Assembly: GCF_011603255.1 (NCBI RefSeq)
Contig: NZ_JAANCM010000005.1
Coordinates: forward strand, 124,001-188,000
Origin: Ferranicluibacter rubi
Lineage (GTDB): Bacteria; Pseudomonadota; Alphaproteobacteria; Rhizobiales; Rhizobiaceae
Reading direction: 5' to 3'
Length of the DNA: 64,000 bases
Part shown: one piece after another, positions 53,615-62,852 of the stretch
Layout: the number at the start of each line of letters is the position of its first letter
How positions within the stretch are numbered: the first letter of the stretch is position 1
Position numbers and translations under genes: made by a program
Notes under the pieces: generated by a model
Told to the model about the DNA's origin: nothing
The model's database searches: none
What the model saw: only the letters and a program-made list of their open reading frames with translations

Positions 53615-54373
53615 ATGATCGAACATACGCCGCTGGTGATCGCCATCGCCGTCGTCGCCGCCTTTCTGGTCGGTCTGTCCAAAGGCGGGCTGCCGATGGT
53701 CGGCACCATTTCCGTGCCGCTGCTGGCGCTCGTCATCTCGCCGGTGACGGCCGCGGCGCTGCTGCTGCCGATCTATGTCGCGAGCGACATGGTTGGGCTC
53801 TATCTCTACCGAAAGGACTTCTCGCGCAGGAACCTCATCATCCTGACGCCTGCAGCACTCTTCGGCGTCTTTCTCGGCTGGTTGTTCAGCGCCCATCTGT
53901 CGGCCGTGGTCATCGGGGCACTCGTTGGGCTCGTCGGCGTGCTCTTCTGCCTCAACATCTGGTTCGGCGCGCGCTACCGGAAGGCCGCACGTGAGGCCGA
54001 TGTTCCGGGCGGTCTCTTCTGGGGAACGCTGACGGGACTGACGAGCTTCGTGTCCCATTCCGGCGCGCCGCCCTACCAGATGTATGTGCTGCCGCAGCGG
54101 CTGGAGAAAATGACGTTTGCCGGGACGTCCACCATTCTCTTCGCCATTGTGAATGTCGCGAAGATCTTTCCCTACTGGCAGCTGCAGCAGTTTTCCAACT
54201 ACGATACGTCGCTGGTCCTCTGGCTGGCGCCGGCCGCCATCATCGGCACGATCGCGGGCCGGCGGCTGACGCTCGTCATCCCCGATGGCCTGTTCTTCAA
54301 GATCGTGCAGTTCACGTTGATGATACTTTCGATCAAGCTTATTGCCGATTACGTGATCACGCTCGTGCGGTAG
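53615..54373 (+). CDS. TauE/SafE-family membrane permease
   Basis: Inner-membrane protein of 252 residues with about seven or eight helices, TauE/SafE family (PF01925), associated in other bacteria with export of sulfite, sulfoacetate or organosulfonates and with unknown anions. Signature: VAAFLVGLSKGGLPMVGTISVPLLAL at the N-terminus (G-x-G-G rich), then GLTSFVSHSGAPPYQMYVLPQRL in the middle, the second repeat unit. Located 7 kb from the ssu cluster; since SsuD releases sulfite, a sulfite-export role is conceivable but not shown. Start ATG 53615. Confidence 0.8.
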   Translation: MIEHTPLVIAIAVVAAFLVGLSKGGLPMVGTISVPLLALVISPVTAAALLLPIYVASDMVGLYLYRKDFSRRNLIILTPAALFGVFLGWLFSAHLSAVVIGALVGLVGVLFCLNIWFGARYRKAAREADVPGGLFWGTLTGLTSFVSHSGAPPYQMYVLPQRLEKMTFAGTSTILFAIVNVAKIFPYWQLQQFSNYDTSLVLWLAPAAIIGTIAGRRLTLVIPDGLFFKIVQFTLMILSIKLIADYVITLVR

Positions 54374-54439
54374 GCCTCTTCCTTTCGCACCGCAGCAACA
54401 TCACATGGGGGCCGGAATAATACCCCCGTTCGAGGACCC

Positions 54440-55048
54440 ATGGAAAATATCGTTGAAAGCCTGATGCAGATGTTCGGCCCGTGGGGCATCGCGCTTCTCA
54501 TGTTCCTGGAACACATTTTTCCGCCGATCCCCTCGGAACTCATCATGCCGCTCGCCGGCTACCGCGCCTCGCAGGGTGACATGTCGATCGTGACCGTCAT
54601 CGTCGCGGGCAGCATCGGATCGCTGCTCGGGGTCATGCCGTGGTATTATGCCGGGCGAAAGCTCGGCGAAGCGCGGATGAAACGGCTGGCAGCAAAGCAT
54701 GGGCGCTGGCTGACGCTGACCGAGGCGGACGTGGACGCAGCAAGCCGGCGGTTTCGCGAGAAGGGGGCGACCGCCATCCTCGTCGGCCGGCTCATTCCGA
54801 CGATCCGCACGCTGATCTCGGTGCCCGCCGGCATCGCTCGTATGCCGCTCTCCACCTTCACCATCTTCTCGCTCATCGGAACCGTCGCCTGGACCTCCGG
54901 GCTGGCGCTTGCCGGCTATCTGCTCGGTCAGGCCTATGATGTCGTTTCGACCTATGTCGATCCGGTCTCCACCGGCATCTTCGTGCTGATCGTTCTTTTC
55001 TACGGCTATCGCGTCGCGACCTTCAAGCCGCAACCGAGCGATGCGTAG
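54440..55048 (+). CDS. DedA-family membrane protein
   Basis: Inner-membrane protein of 202 residues of the DedA/SNARE-associated family, probable phospholipid or undecaprenyl-phosphate translocase. Recognised from FLEHIFPPIPSELIMPLAGYRASQG, GSLLGVMPWYYAGRKLGE and FREKGATAILVGRLIPTIRTLISVPAGIARMPLSTF, which contain the conserved acidic and arginine residues. Four to five helices. Begins 66 bases after the permease gene, possibly in one transcript. Confidence 0.88.
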   Translation: MENIVESLMQMFGPWGIALLMFLEHIFPPIPSELIMPLAGYRASQGDMSIVTVIVAGSIGSLLGVMPWYYAGRKLGEARMKRLAAKHGRWLTLTEADVDAASRRFREKGATAILVGRLIPTIRTLISVPAGIARMPLSTFTIFSLIGTVAWTSGLALAGYLLGQAYDVVSTYVDPVSTGIFVLIVLFYGYRVATFKPQPSDA

Positions 55049-55243
55049 CGGCCGTTTTATATCCGTTATGACTGTAGTGGCGCCGTGAACGATCCTTGTC
55101 TTGAAATGCTCGCTTACGTCACTGGACAGTGAAATAAAGCGCTATATCTTGCGCTGCAGTGTGGAGGAGTGGCCTGACGGCGGCTCGTTGTTCGAAGGCG
55201 TCTTGGCCATCAAGGCGGCTTCTCCCGTGAGAAAGGCGGCTTC

Positions 55244-55786
55244 GTGCCCAGTCTTGATATCGCCGGACTGATTTCAAAGGTCGCCATGGGCGATCGCGCA
55301 GCGCTGGCGTCGCTTTATTCCGCCGTCTCCCCGAAACTCTTTGCCATCTGCCTGCGTATCCTCAAGGATCGGACGGATGCCGAGGATGCTCTTCAGGATG
55401 TCTTCGTCAAAATCTGGCAGCGTGCCGACCGGTATGCGGCAACGGGCGTGAACCCGAACGGCTGGCTGGCGGCCATCGCGCGCAACCAGGCGATCGACAT
55501 GATCCGGGCACGCCGGCCGGCAGCCGACACGATCGGTGACGAGGGGCTTGAGATCGCCGATGGCGGCCCCGATCCTGAGGCCGTCTCGATCGGCCTCGGC
55601 GAAGGGCGGCGGATTGACCGCTGCATGGGCGAACTTGCCCCGGAGCGGGCCGATGCCGTCCGGAACGCCTATGTCGAGGGATTGAGTTACCAGGAACTGG
55701 CGGAGCGCTATAGCGTGCCGCTCAATACGATGCGAACCTGGCTGCGCCGCAGCCTCCTGAAACTGAAAGAGTGCCTGGAGCGATGA
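55244..55786 (+). CDS. ECF sigma factor (SigK-like)
   Basis: Extracytoplasmic-function sigma of 180 residues. Region 2 DRTDAEDALQDVFVKIWQRADRY binds core and -10; region 4.2 LSYQELAERYSVPLNTMRTWLRRSLLKLKECLER recognises -35. GTG 55244 with AAAGGCGG upstream is the start. The stop overlaps the next gene's ATG (ATGA), and that gene is an RskA-type anti-sigma, followed by a fasciclin-domain gene; the same set occurs with sigK in mycobacteria and in other bacteria. The sigma is probably autoregulatory and held by the anti-sigma until an envelope signal. The promoter could not be placed with confidence. Confidence 0.85.
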   Translation: MPSLDIAGLISKVAMGDRAALASLYSAVSPKLFAICLRILKDRTDAEDALQDVFVKIWQRADRYAATGVNPNGWLAAIARNQAIDMIRARRPAADTIGDEGLEIADGGPDPEAVSIGLGEGRRIDRCMGELAPERADAVRNAYVEGLSYQELAERYSVPLNTMRTWLRRSLLKLKECLER

Positions 55787-56502
55787 CCGAGTTGGATGAC
55801 AGCGACAGAGACCGCTCCCGCGACGAGGTGCTTGCCGCCGAGTATGCCGTGGGCGTGCTGTCCTTCGCCGACCGGAAGCGGCTGGAAGCCCGGATCGAGC
55901 ACGAACCGGCCTTCGCCCTGCTTGTCGCCCAGTGGGAAGACCGTCTGAGCCCGCTGGAGTCGGCGGGGGAGGAAATGCCGCCGCGCACCGTCTATCCGAA
56001 GATCGAAGCGCGCCTGTTCGGCACTCCCGTTGCCGCCGGTGCTGCACGCGCCGGATGGTGGCATTCCCTGGCGCTTTGGCGTGGCATCGCCTTTGCCTCG
56101 CTGGCCGCCGTCGTCGGCATGGCTGCTGTCCAGCAAGGACTGTTCGGACCCGCGCCGCCGCCTGCACCGCTTGTCGCTTCGATGACCGGCGAGGGGTCGC
56201 CTCTGGCGCTGCTCGCCTCCTACGATGCTGCGAGCGGACGGATCGCCGTGACGCCAGTTGCCGCCGATGCAGGGCAGCCGCGCTCGCTGCAGCTGTGGAT
56301 GGTTCCGGGCGGCGATGCTGCCCCCGTGCCGCTCGGTGTCCTGCCGCAGGATGGCCGCGGCGTGATCGAGGTTCCCGCAGCGCTGCGGGCGAACCTTGGC
56401 GACGGCATGACGCTTGCCGTCAGCGTCGAGCCTCCCGGCGGATCGCCGACCGGCCTGCCGACAGGGCCTGTCATCGCAGCCGGGCAGGCGCGCCATCCCT
56501 GA
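55783..56502 (+). CDS. Anti-sigma factor, RskA-type, membrane-bound
   Basis: Single-pass membrane anti-sigma of 239 residues. The cytoplasmic N-terminal part (RDEVLAAEYAVGVLSFADRKRLEARIEHEPAFALLVAQWEDRL) is the zinc-free helical sigma-binding domain; a membrane helix at about 100-121 (GIAFASLAAVVGMAAVQQGLF) leads to a periplasmic RskA domain with LWMVPGGDAAPVPLGVLPQDGRGVIEVPAAL. Its ATG overlaps the sigma stop by four bases. Regulated proteolysis on an envelope signal is the usual release mechanism in the family, inferred here. Confidence 0.85.
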   Translation: MTELDDSDRDRSRDEVLAAEYAVGVLSFADRKRLEARIEHEPAFALLVAQWEDRLSPLESAGEEMPPRTVYPKIEARLFGTPVAAGAARAGWWHSLALWRGIAFASLAAVVGMAAVQQGLFGPAPPPAPLVASMTGEGSPLALLASYDAASGRIAVTPVAADAGQPRSLQLWMVPGGDAAPVPLGVLPQDGRGVIEVPAALRANLGDGMTLAVSVEPPGGSPTGLPTGPVIAAGQARHP

Positions 56503-56534
56503 TCGGGATATGCTCAACACTTCTTAATGATTCA

Positions 56535-56558
56535 TCGGCCGGGGCTCTCTCCGGCCGA
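56535..56558 (+). terminator. Hairpin between anti-sigma and fasciclin genes
   Basis: TCGGCCGG-N8-CCGGCCGA, an 8-bp perfect stem followed by AACTCTTTC. Could be a partial terminator tuning expression of the fasciclin gene, 105 bases downstream. Confidence 0.5.
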
Positions 56559-56663
56559 AACTCTTTCTGCGGCCGGCTCGTCTCCTGTCTGTCACCCGAG
56601 ACGTGACGCCCCGAAAGGCGCGACCGCGCCGGGCCGAGAACCGAATAGGAAGAGGAACCATCC

Positions 56664-57221
56664 ATGTTGACGTCCGCACTCCGTACCATCGCGCTTGCGA
56701 CACTCGTTTCCGCCACCGCCGTTTCCGCCTATGCCGCCAACCCGAAGGTCGGCGGCGCCGCCATGTTCGAAGACAAGAACATCGTCGAAAACGCCGTCAA
56801 CTCTAAGGACCACACGACGCTGGTCGCCGCCGTCAAGGCGGCCGGTCTGGTCGAGACCCTGCAGGGCAAGGGCCCGTTCACGGTCTTCGCACCGACCAAC
56901 GAAGCCTTCGAAGCGCTGCCGAAGGGCACCGTGGAAACGCTTCTTAAGCCCGAGAACAAGGCCCAGCTGACCAAGGTCCTGACCTGCCACGTCGTCGCTG
57001 CCGATGCGATGTCCACGGCGATCGCCAAGATGATCAAGGACGATGGCGGCGAGCATGACGTGAAGACCGTCGGCGGCTGCGTGCTGAAGGCCAAGGAAAT
57101 GGGCGGCAAGATCACGCTCACCGACGAAACCGGCGGCGTGGCGCATGTCACCGTCGCCGATGTGAAGCAGTCGAACGGCGTTATCCACGTCATCGACAAG
57201 GTTCTCCTGCCGAAGATGTGA
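56664..57221 (+). CDS. Secreted fasciclin (FAS1)-domain protein
   Basis: Exported adhesion-type protein of 185 residues. Signal peptide at 1-24 (ALRTIALATLVSATAVSAYA before ANPKVGG), then one FAS1 domain: H1 box GPFTVFAPTNEAFEALPKGTVETLL and the H2 box NGVIHVIDKVLLP. Homologous to MPT70-like proteins that sit behind sigK-rskA; the upstream sigma and anti-sigma suggest it is a main target of that sigma factor. Function in cell-surface or matrix contact is inferred from the family. A terminator follows. Confidence 0.9.
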   Translation: MLTSALRTIALATLVSATAVSAYAANPKVGGAAMFEDKNIVENAVNSKDHTTLVAAVKAAGLVETLQGKGPFTVFAPTNEAFEALPKGTVETLLKPENKAQLTKVLTCHVVAADAMSTAIAKMIKDDGGEHDVKTVGGCVLKAKEMGGKITLTDETGGVAHVTVADVKQSNGVIHVIDKVLLPKM

Positions 57222-57247
57222 GCTATCAGCGATAGCGCGATATGACG

Positions 57248-57279
57248 AGCCGGTCGTTCCGAAAGGGCGGCCGGCTTTT
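57248..57279 (+). terminator. Intrinsic terminator of the fasciclin gene
   Basis: AGCCGGTCG ... CGGCCGGCT, a 9-pair stem with one G-T pair, followed by TTTTC, 26 bases after the stop. Confidence 0.75.
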
Positions 57280-57491
57280 CATATGTTGCCGCCATGTGTT
57301 GCTAAGGGAGCGAACCGATTGAATGCGGGAAAGCCGTGCGGCTGGCGCATGGGTGGCCTGAGGGCTTTGCGCTGGTTGGTCGCGGTGTGGAGGCGTATAA
57401 AACGGTCATCGAACAGCAACGGGGTCTGGCACTCGGAAACATCCAGACGGTGTTTCGAAAGACCCCTCGAAGACCTTGGAAAGGGAATATC

Positions 57492-57638
57492 ATGAACGTA
57501 GCACGCTCTTTCAGCACGTGGCGCAAGTACCGTCAGACGGTCAACGAACTCGGCCGCATGACGACCCGCGAACTCAACGATCTCGGCATTGCCCGCAGCG
57601 ACATCCGCACCGTCGCCCGTTCGGCCGCCGCTCTCTGA
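57492..57638 (+). CDS. DUF1127 (YjiS-like) small protein, 48 aa
   Basis: Tiny Arg-rich protein of the DUF1127 family: MNVARSFSTWRKYRQTVNELGRMTTRELNDLGIARSDI then VARSAA. The conserved LxxMxxRELxDLGI/R core is intact. Members in Agrobacterium have been linked to phosphate and carbon metabolism and RNA turnover. ATG 57492 is preceded by AAAGGGAA. The wider open frame from 57336 has no start signal. A perfect terminator closes it. Function here unknown. Confidence 0.85.
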   Translation: MNVARSFSTWRKYRQTVNELGRMTTRELNDLGIARSDIRTVARSAAAL

Positions 57639-57684
57639 TCTGACATCGAATACCTGCCGCCGGCATCTGCCGGAGGGCCCCACC

Positions 57685-57720
57685 AAACGCCCGCGCCTTG
57701 TCGCGGGCGTTTCGCGTTTT
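57685..57720 (+). terminator. Intrinsic terminator of the DUF1127 gene
   Basis: AAACGCCCGCG-CCTTGT-CGCGGGCGTTT, an 11-bp perfect stem followed by CGCGTTTT. Confidence 0.8.
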
Positions 57721-57784
57721 GAGCGTTCGACGGAGCGGGGTCTTGGCTGATCCGGTGGGGCGAACTGCCTTGACCGGGCAAACA

Positions 57785-57811
57785 AAAACCCCCGCTGGTG
57801 GCGGGGGTTTC
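57785..57811 (-). terminator. Intrinsic terminator of dctA
   Basis: Minus strand AAACCCCCGC-CACCA-GCGGGGGTTT followed by TTGTTTG, 80 bases downstream of the dctA stop; nothing else in that gap is recognised. Confidence 0.8.
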
Positions 57812-57891
57812 GGCCTTGGGAGGCACCCCACGGGCGATGCCGGGGGGAGGGTGGCACCGAAAGCCGAGAGGCATCCGGTGCAATTCGAAGG

Positions 57892-59223
57892 TTATTCCGC
57901 GGCCTGGAGGGCGGGCACCGGTTCGACCAGCGGCGGGGCATTGCCGGCGAGGGCTGCGGCGAGCTGGTCCGTGTCCAGTTCGTTTTCCCAACGGGCGACG
58001 ACGACGGTTGCGACCGCGTTGCCGATGAAGTTGGTGAGCGCGCGGCACTCCGACATGAAGCGGTCGATGCCGAGGATCAGCGCCATGCCGGCGACGGGAA
58101 CCGAGGGAACGACCGAGAGCGTGGCGGCGAGCGTGATGAAGCCGGCGCCGGTGATGCCGGCAGCACCCTTGGACGAGAGCATGGCCACGAGCAGCAGGAG
58201 GATCTGGTCACCATAGCCGAGCGGCGTATCGGTCGCCTGGGCGATGAACAGGGCGGCGAGCGTCATGTAGATGTTCGTGCCGTCGAGGTTGAACGAGTAG
58301 CCCGTGGGGATGACGAGGCCGACGACCGAGCGCTTGCAGCCCGCACGTTCCATCTTTGCCATCAGGCCGGGAAGCGCTGCTTCCGAAGACGACGTGCCGA
58401 GGACGAGCAGAAGCTCTTCCTTGAGGTAGCGGATGAGCGCCAGGATCGAGAAGCCGTTATAGCGAGCGACGGCGCCGAGGATGCCGAAGACGAAGATCGC
58501 GGCCGTCAGGTAGAAGGTGCCGATGAGGAAGGCGAGGTTGGCGATCGAGCCGATGCCGTACTTACCGATGGTGAAAGCCATGGCGCCGAAAGCACCGATC
58601 GGTGCGGCCTTCATGAGGATGGCCACGAGGCGGAACATGGGGGCGGTCACGGCATTCAGGAAGTCCGTGACGGGACGGCCCTTGTCGCCGACCATGCCGA
58701 GCGCGATGCCGAACAGCACGGAAAAGAACAGGACCTGCAGGATGTCGCCATCGGCAAAGGCGCCGACGATGGTCTGCGGGATGATGTTCATCAGGAAGCC
58801 GACGATGCTCGCCTCATGCGCCTTCGTCGTATAGGTCTCCACAGCCGTCGCATCCAGCGAGGCGGCGCTGATATGCATGCCGGCGCCCGGCTGCACAAGG
58901 TTGGCGACGACGAGGCCGACGGCAAGCGCCAGCGTCGAGAACGTCAGGAAGTACAGCATCGCCTTGCCGGCGACGCGGCCGACCTTCTTCAGGTCCGACA
59001 TGCCGGCGATGCCGGTGGTGACGGTGAGGAAGATGACCGGCGCGATGATCATCTTCACCAGCTTGATGAAGGCATCGCCCAGAGGCTTCAGCTGGGTTCC
59101 GAGCTGCGGGTAGAAGTGACCCAGCAGGATACCCGCGATGATCGCGGTGAGGACCTGGAAATAGAGATGCCGGTAGAAGGGCAGCTTCGACTGGGGTGCC
59201 ATCGGTTCGGGTATCGCGTGCAT
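57892..59223 (-). CDS. dctA: C4-dicarboxylate transport protein DctA
   Basis: Inner-membrane proton symporter of 443 residues importing succinate, fumarate and malate; the key carbon supply for symbiotic rhizobia. DAACS family hallmarks: [21 protein letters not shown] (substrate-binding hairpin), [27 protein letters not shown], and [24 protein letters not shown] 59223 has AAGGAGG just upstream and matches the family's length. It diverges from dctB and has an excellent sigma-54 promoter with DctD-type activator sites in the shared gap. Confidence 0.95.
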   Translation of the reverse strand: MHAIPEPMAPQSKLPFYRHLYFQVLTAIIAGILLGHFYPQLGTQLKPLGDAFIKLVKMIIAPVIFLTVTTGIAGMSDLKKVGRVAGKAMLYFLTFSTLALAVGLVVANLVQPGAGMHISAASLDATAVETYTTKAHEASIVGFLMNIIPQTIVGAFADGDILQVLFFSVLFGIALGMVGDKGRPVTDFLNAVTAPMFRLVAILMKAAPIGAFGAMAFTIGKYGIGSIANLAFLIGTFYLTAAIFVFGILGAVARYNGFSILALIRYLKEELLLVLGTSSSEAALPGLMAKMERAGCKRSVVGLVIPTGYSFNLDGTNIYMTLAALFIAQATDTPLGYGDQILLLLVAMLSSKGAAGITGAGFITLAATLSVVPSVPVAGMALILGIDRFMSECRALTNFIGNAVATVVVARWENELDTDQLAAALAGNAPPLVEPVPALQAAE

Positions 59224-59289
59224 GTCGTTCCTCCTTGCGTCCCCCGCCAACTGGCTCTCCCGGGACTGTTCCTACTCAAGCGAGGGATT

Positions 59290-59305
59290 TGCAAAGAGCG
59301 TGCCA
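59290..59305 (-). promoter_or_regulatory. Sigma-54 promoter of dctA
   Basis: Minus-strand TGGCACGCTCTTTGCA matches the -24/-12 consensus TGGCACG-N4-TTGCA without mismatch, 67 bases before dctA. Confidence 0.92.
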
Positions 59306-59379
59306 GTTTTCAGACGCACGTCAGCCTATTGTTTTTCCTTGGAAAGATCCTAGTGCCTGTCGGCCGTAGAGACAGATCA

Positions 59380-59393
59380 TGCGGATTTCCGCA
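59380..59393. promoter_or_regulatory. DctD upstream activator site, strong copy
   Basis: TGCGGATTTCCGCA, a palindrome with TGCGG-N4-CCGCA arms, equal to the known rhizobial DctD site, about 80 bases upstream of the sigma-54 promoter. Confidence 0.75.
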
Positions 59394-59403
59394 CGGTGTC
59401 ATT

Positions 59404-59417
59404 TGCGGTTTGTCCGA
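59404..59417. promoter_or_regulatory. DctD upstream activator site, weak copy
   Basis: TGCGGTTTGTCCGA, half of the palindrome degenerate, 24 bases from the strong copy. Tandem strong/weak DctD sites are the known layout at dctA. It also lies directly before dctB, so DctD may influence dctB. Confidence 0.55.
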
Positions 59418-59435
59418 ATTTATGCACAATAGGAT

Positions 59436-61286
59436 ATGCACCATCCGCTCCAGATCCGTCCGAAATCCGCCCCTCGGGACCGCGTTCTTCCCTGGGTCGT
59501 CCTTGGGGCGTTTGTCCTTGCCGGGCTGATGGTGGCGATATTGGCGGGGTCCTATCTCGGACGGGAGGACGCGCTCCGGACGCTGGAAGCACAGGCCCGC
59601 ACGGATACCAGCTTGAAGGTCGCGCACCTCAGAGCCGTCTTGGAGCGACCGCGCGCCTTGCCGATGCTGCTGGCCCGGGATCGTCAGCTTGCCGATACGC
59701 TCGAGCGGCCCGATGCGGAGCGCAGCCTGAGCCTCGACCGCAAGCTGGAGGAGATCGTCGCCGATACGAACGCAGCCGTTATCTATGTCATCGGGCGGGA
59801 CGGGATCGCGATTGCGTCGAGCAACTGGCAGGAGCCGACGAGCTTCGTCGGCAACGACTATACGTTCCGCGAATATTTCACCAAGGCGATGGCGGCGGGG
59901 ACGGCCGAGCATTTCGCGCTCGGGTCGGTCAGCAAGCGTCCGGGCCTCTATATTTCGCAGCGGATCGAAGGCGCGTCCGGCCCTCTCGGCGTCGTCGTGG
60001 CCAAGATGGAATTCGACCAGATCGAGACCGACTGGAGCATGGCGGGGCGGCCGACCTTCGTGACCGACCAGAACGGCGTCGTGCTGATCACCAGTATTCC
60101 CTCCTGGCGGTTCATGGCGATGATGCCGCTCGCCCCCGACAGCCTCGATGCGATCCGCACCAGTCTTCAATTCGGCGATGCGCCGCTGACGCCGGTGCCG
60201 ATCACGGTACTTGAGAGGATGTCGCCGGGTGTCGAGCGGGTGAGTGCCGTCATGCCCGGCGAGCGCCAGCGGGATTTCCTCCGTCTCGCCGTTGCCGTGC
60301 CCTCGACGGGCTGGAGTCTCGATTATCTCGTGGAGACCGATGCCGCCGTTGCTGCGTCGGTTCAGAGCAAGCGTTTGCAAGGCCTCGCGGTCGTCCTGCC
60401 GCTGGCCGCGCTGGCGGCGTTTCTGCTGGCCCGTCGCCAGCAGGCGATCGGGCGGCTGGCGCGGGAACTGGCCGCGCGCGAGGAGTTGGAGCGGCGGGTG
60501 CGCGAGCGCACGGAAGCCCTGACATCGGCACGCGACAGGCTGGAAGACGAGATTGCCGGTCACCGGGCGACGGAAACCAAGCTTCAGGGCGTGCAGCAGG
60601 AGCTCGTCCATGCCAACCGGCTTGCCATCCTCGGGCAGGTCGCGGCGGGCGTCGCGCATGAAATCAACCAGCCGCTCGCCACCATCCGCGCCTATGCCGA
60701 CAATGCCCGCGTGTTCCTGACGCGCGCGCAGACGGGGCCGGTCGACGAAAATCTCGAGAGCATTGCCGCGCTGACCGACCGGATCGGCAGCATCACCGAT
60801 GAGTTGAAGACGTTTTCCCGCAAGGGCCGGGCGCCGGCCGGGCCGGTGTCCGTCCGCACCATCGTGGAGAGCGCCGTCATGCTGTTGAAGAGCCGGTTCG
60901 CCGGGCGGCTCGATGCGTTGCAGATCGGCCTGCCGGATGCGGATCTTCTTGTGCTCGGCGATCGCGTGCGACTGGAGCAGGTGCTGATCAACCTGCTGCA
61001 GAACGCGCTGGAGGCTTTGTCCGGCCGCAGCGATGCGCGGGTGGATGTCGAGGTCGAGACGCAGGGCGACGATGTCCTTCTGCATGTCCGGGATAACGGT
61101 CCGGGCATCTCGCCGGATATCATGAGCGCACTCTTCACGCCGTTCAACACCTCCAAGGAACGCGGCCTCGGGCTCGGGCTCGTCATCTCGCGGGATATCC
61201 TTGCCGATTACGGCGGACGCATCGCCGTCGAGAGTTCGGATCGTGGGGCGCATTTCACCATTCACCTGAAAAGGGCACAGGCATGA
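59436..61286 (+). CDS. dctB: C4-dicarboxylate sensor kinase DctB
   Basis: Membrane histidine kinase of 616 residues sensing external dicarboxylates. Helix 1 ([21 protein letters not shown], about 18-38), a periplasmic double-Cache/PAS-like domain of roughly 270 residues with DNGRDGI-like [15 protein letters not shown] and [21 protein letters not shown], helix 2 near 316-332, a coiled-coil linker, then H408 in [12 protein letters not shown] and the ATPase with [22 protein letters not shown]. It overlaps dctD (ATGA), and dctA diverges upstream: the classic dctA-dctBD locus. Confidence 0.95.
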   Translation: MHHPLQIRPKSAPRDRVLPWVVLGAFVLAGLMVAILAGSYLGREDALRTLEAQARTDTSLKVAHLRAVLERPRALPMLLARDRQLADTLERPDAERSLSLDRKLEEIVADTNAAVIYVIGRDGIAIASSNWQEPTSFVGNDYTFREYFTKAMAAGTAEHFALGSVSKRPGLYISQRIEGASGPLGVVVAKMEFDQIETDWSMAGRPTFVTDQNGVVLITSIPSWRFMAMMPLAPDSLDAIRTSLQFGDAPLTPVPITVLERMSPGVERVSAVMPGERQRDFLRLAVAVPSTGWSLDYLVETDAAVAASVQSKRLQGLAVVLPLAALAAFLLARRQQAIGRLARELAAREELERRVRERTEALTSARDRLEDEIAGHRATETKLQGVQQELVHANRLAILGQVAAGVAHEINQPLATIRAYADNARVFLTRAQTGPVDENLESIAALTDRIGSITDELKTFSRKGRAPAGPVSVRTIVESAVMLLKSRFAGRLDALQIGLPDADLLVLGDRVRLEQVLINLLQNALEALSGRSDARVDVEVETQGDDVLLHVRDNGPGISPDIMSALFTPFNTSKERGLGLGLVISRDILADYGGRIAVESSDRGAHFTIHLKRAQA

Positions 61287-62632
61287 GCGAGGTCAACGTT
61301 CTCCTGGTCGATGACGACCGCGATCTCCTGAAGGCGACGCGGCAGACGCTGGAACTTGGCGGCTTCACCGTCACCGCCGTCTCCTCCGCGTTGGAAGCGC
61401 TGGCCCTGCTCGATCCGCGCTTTCCCGGCGTCGTCGTCACGGATATCCGCATGCCGCTTATCGACGGTCTGGAGCTGTTCGACCGTATCCGCCGCATCGA
61501 TCCGGATATCCCCGTCATCCTCATGACGGGGCACGGCGATATTCCGATGGCGGTGAAGGCGATCCGGGATGGCGCCTATGATTTCCTGCCCAAGCCGTTT
61601 CCGACCGACCGGCTGGTGCAGGGTGTGATGCATGCGGGCGAAAAACGCCGGCTCGTGCTGGAAAACCGGGCGTTGCGTGATGCGGCGGAAGAGGCGCGGG
61701 ATGGCGGGCTGCTGATCGGGCAGACACCCGCCATGGAACGGCTGCGCGAGACGATCCGTCAGATCGCCGACACGGATGTGGATGTGCTGATGACGGGGGA
61801 GACCGGCAGCGGCAAAGAGGTCGTGGCAACGCTGCTGCACCGCTGGAGCCGGCGTGCGAAGGGGCACTTCGTTGCGCTGAACTGCGGTGCGCTGCCGGAG
61901 CAGGTCATCGAGAGCGAGCTTTTCGGGCACGAACCCGGCGCCTTCACCGGCGCGCAGAAGAAACGTGTGGGTCGGATCGAGCATTCGAGCGGGGGCACCC
62001 TGTTTCTCGACGAGATCGAGAGCATGGCGCCGGCGACGCAGGTGCAGATGCTGCGCGTGCTGGAAATGCGCGAGGTGACGCCGCTCGGCACCAACGAGGT
62101 GCGCCCCGTCGATCTGCGGGTGGTGGCGGCGACGAAGGTGGACCTTGGCGATCCGCGGTCTCGCGGCGATTTTCGCGAGGATCTCTATTACCGGCTGAAT
62201 GTCGTGACGCTGTCGATCCCGCCCTTGCGCGAGCGTCGCGACGATATTCCGCTGTTGTTCTCCACCTTCGCCGTCCGGGCCGCATCGCGCTTCAAGCGGG
62301 ACGTGCCCGTCATGACCGATGCCGTGCGTCGCTATCTGGCCGAGCATGACTGGCCCGGCAATGTGCGCGAGCTTACCCATTTCGCCGAGCGGACCGTGCT
62401 GGGTTTTTCGCCGGAGGGGACGTCTCCGGGCACGCTGGATGTGTCGGATACGGGAGCCGGTACGCTGCCGCAGCGGATGGACCGGATCGAGGCGGAGCTC
62501 ATCCGCACGGCTCTTCGCGAGGCCGAGGGGGATGTGCAGCGGACGATCGAGGCGCTCGGTATTCCCCGCAAGACCTTCTACGACAAGCTCCAGCGATACG
62601 GGATCGTCCGCAGCGACTTCGCCCGGAAATAA
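61283..62632 (+). CDS. dctD: Sigma-54-dependent response regulator DctD
   Basis: NtrC-family activator of 449 residues. Receiver domain with phosphorylation site D54 ([13 protein letters not shown]), AAA+ domain with Walker A GETGSGKE and the sigma-54-contacting GAFTGA loop ([12 protein letters not shown]), Walker B-like GGTLFLDEI, arginine fingers in the [16 protein letters not shown] stretch, and a C-terminal Fis-type HTH ([33 protein letters not shown]). Phosphorylated by DctB, it binds the dyads at 59380 and 59404 and drives the dctA promoter. No strong terminator was seen in the 220 bases after it. Confidence 0.95.
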   Translation: MSEVNVLLVDDDRDLLKATRQTLELGGFTVTAVSSALEALALLDPRFPGVVVTDIRMPLIDGLELFDRIRRIDPDIPVILMTGHGDIPMAVKAIRDGAYDFLPKPFPTDRLVQGVMHAGEKRRLVLENRALRDAAEEARDGGLLIGQTPAMERLRETIRQIADTDVDVLMTGETGSGKEVVATLLHRWSRRAKGHFVALNCGALPEQVIESELFGHEPGAFTGAQKKRVGRIEHSSGGTLFLDEIESMAPATQVQMLRVLEMREVTPLGTNEVRPVDLRVVAATKVDLGDPRSRGDFREDLYYRLNVVTLSIPPLRERRDDIPLLFSTFAVRAASRFKRDVPVMTDAVRRYLAEHDWPGNVRELTHFAERTVLGFSPEGTSPGTLDVSDTGAGTLPQRMDRIEAELIRTALREAEGDVQRTIEALGIPRKTFYDKLQRYGIVRSDFARK

Positions 62633-62852
62633 GGGTGCATCTTTCACCCCAAAAATGGGACGCATTAATGCGGCTTGAAGGATTCCGGAGGTAGTGTGGG
62701 CCGGGATGCCGGTCGGGTCGCTGTTCCCACGGCCTTGCTCCGGTGTCCACCATCGCTTTCGTCACGCAGTCAGCCGTTCGGATGCCTGTTTCTCTATATT
62801 TTCGACCCACGCACCTTTTTTGGGTTGCGGCGGTTCGCCATGAGGCGTGCCC

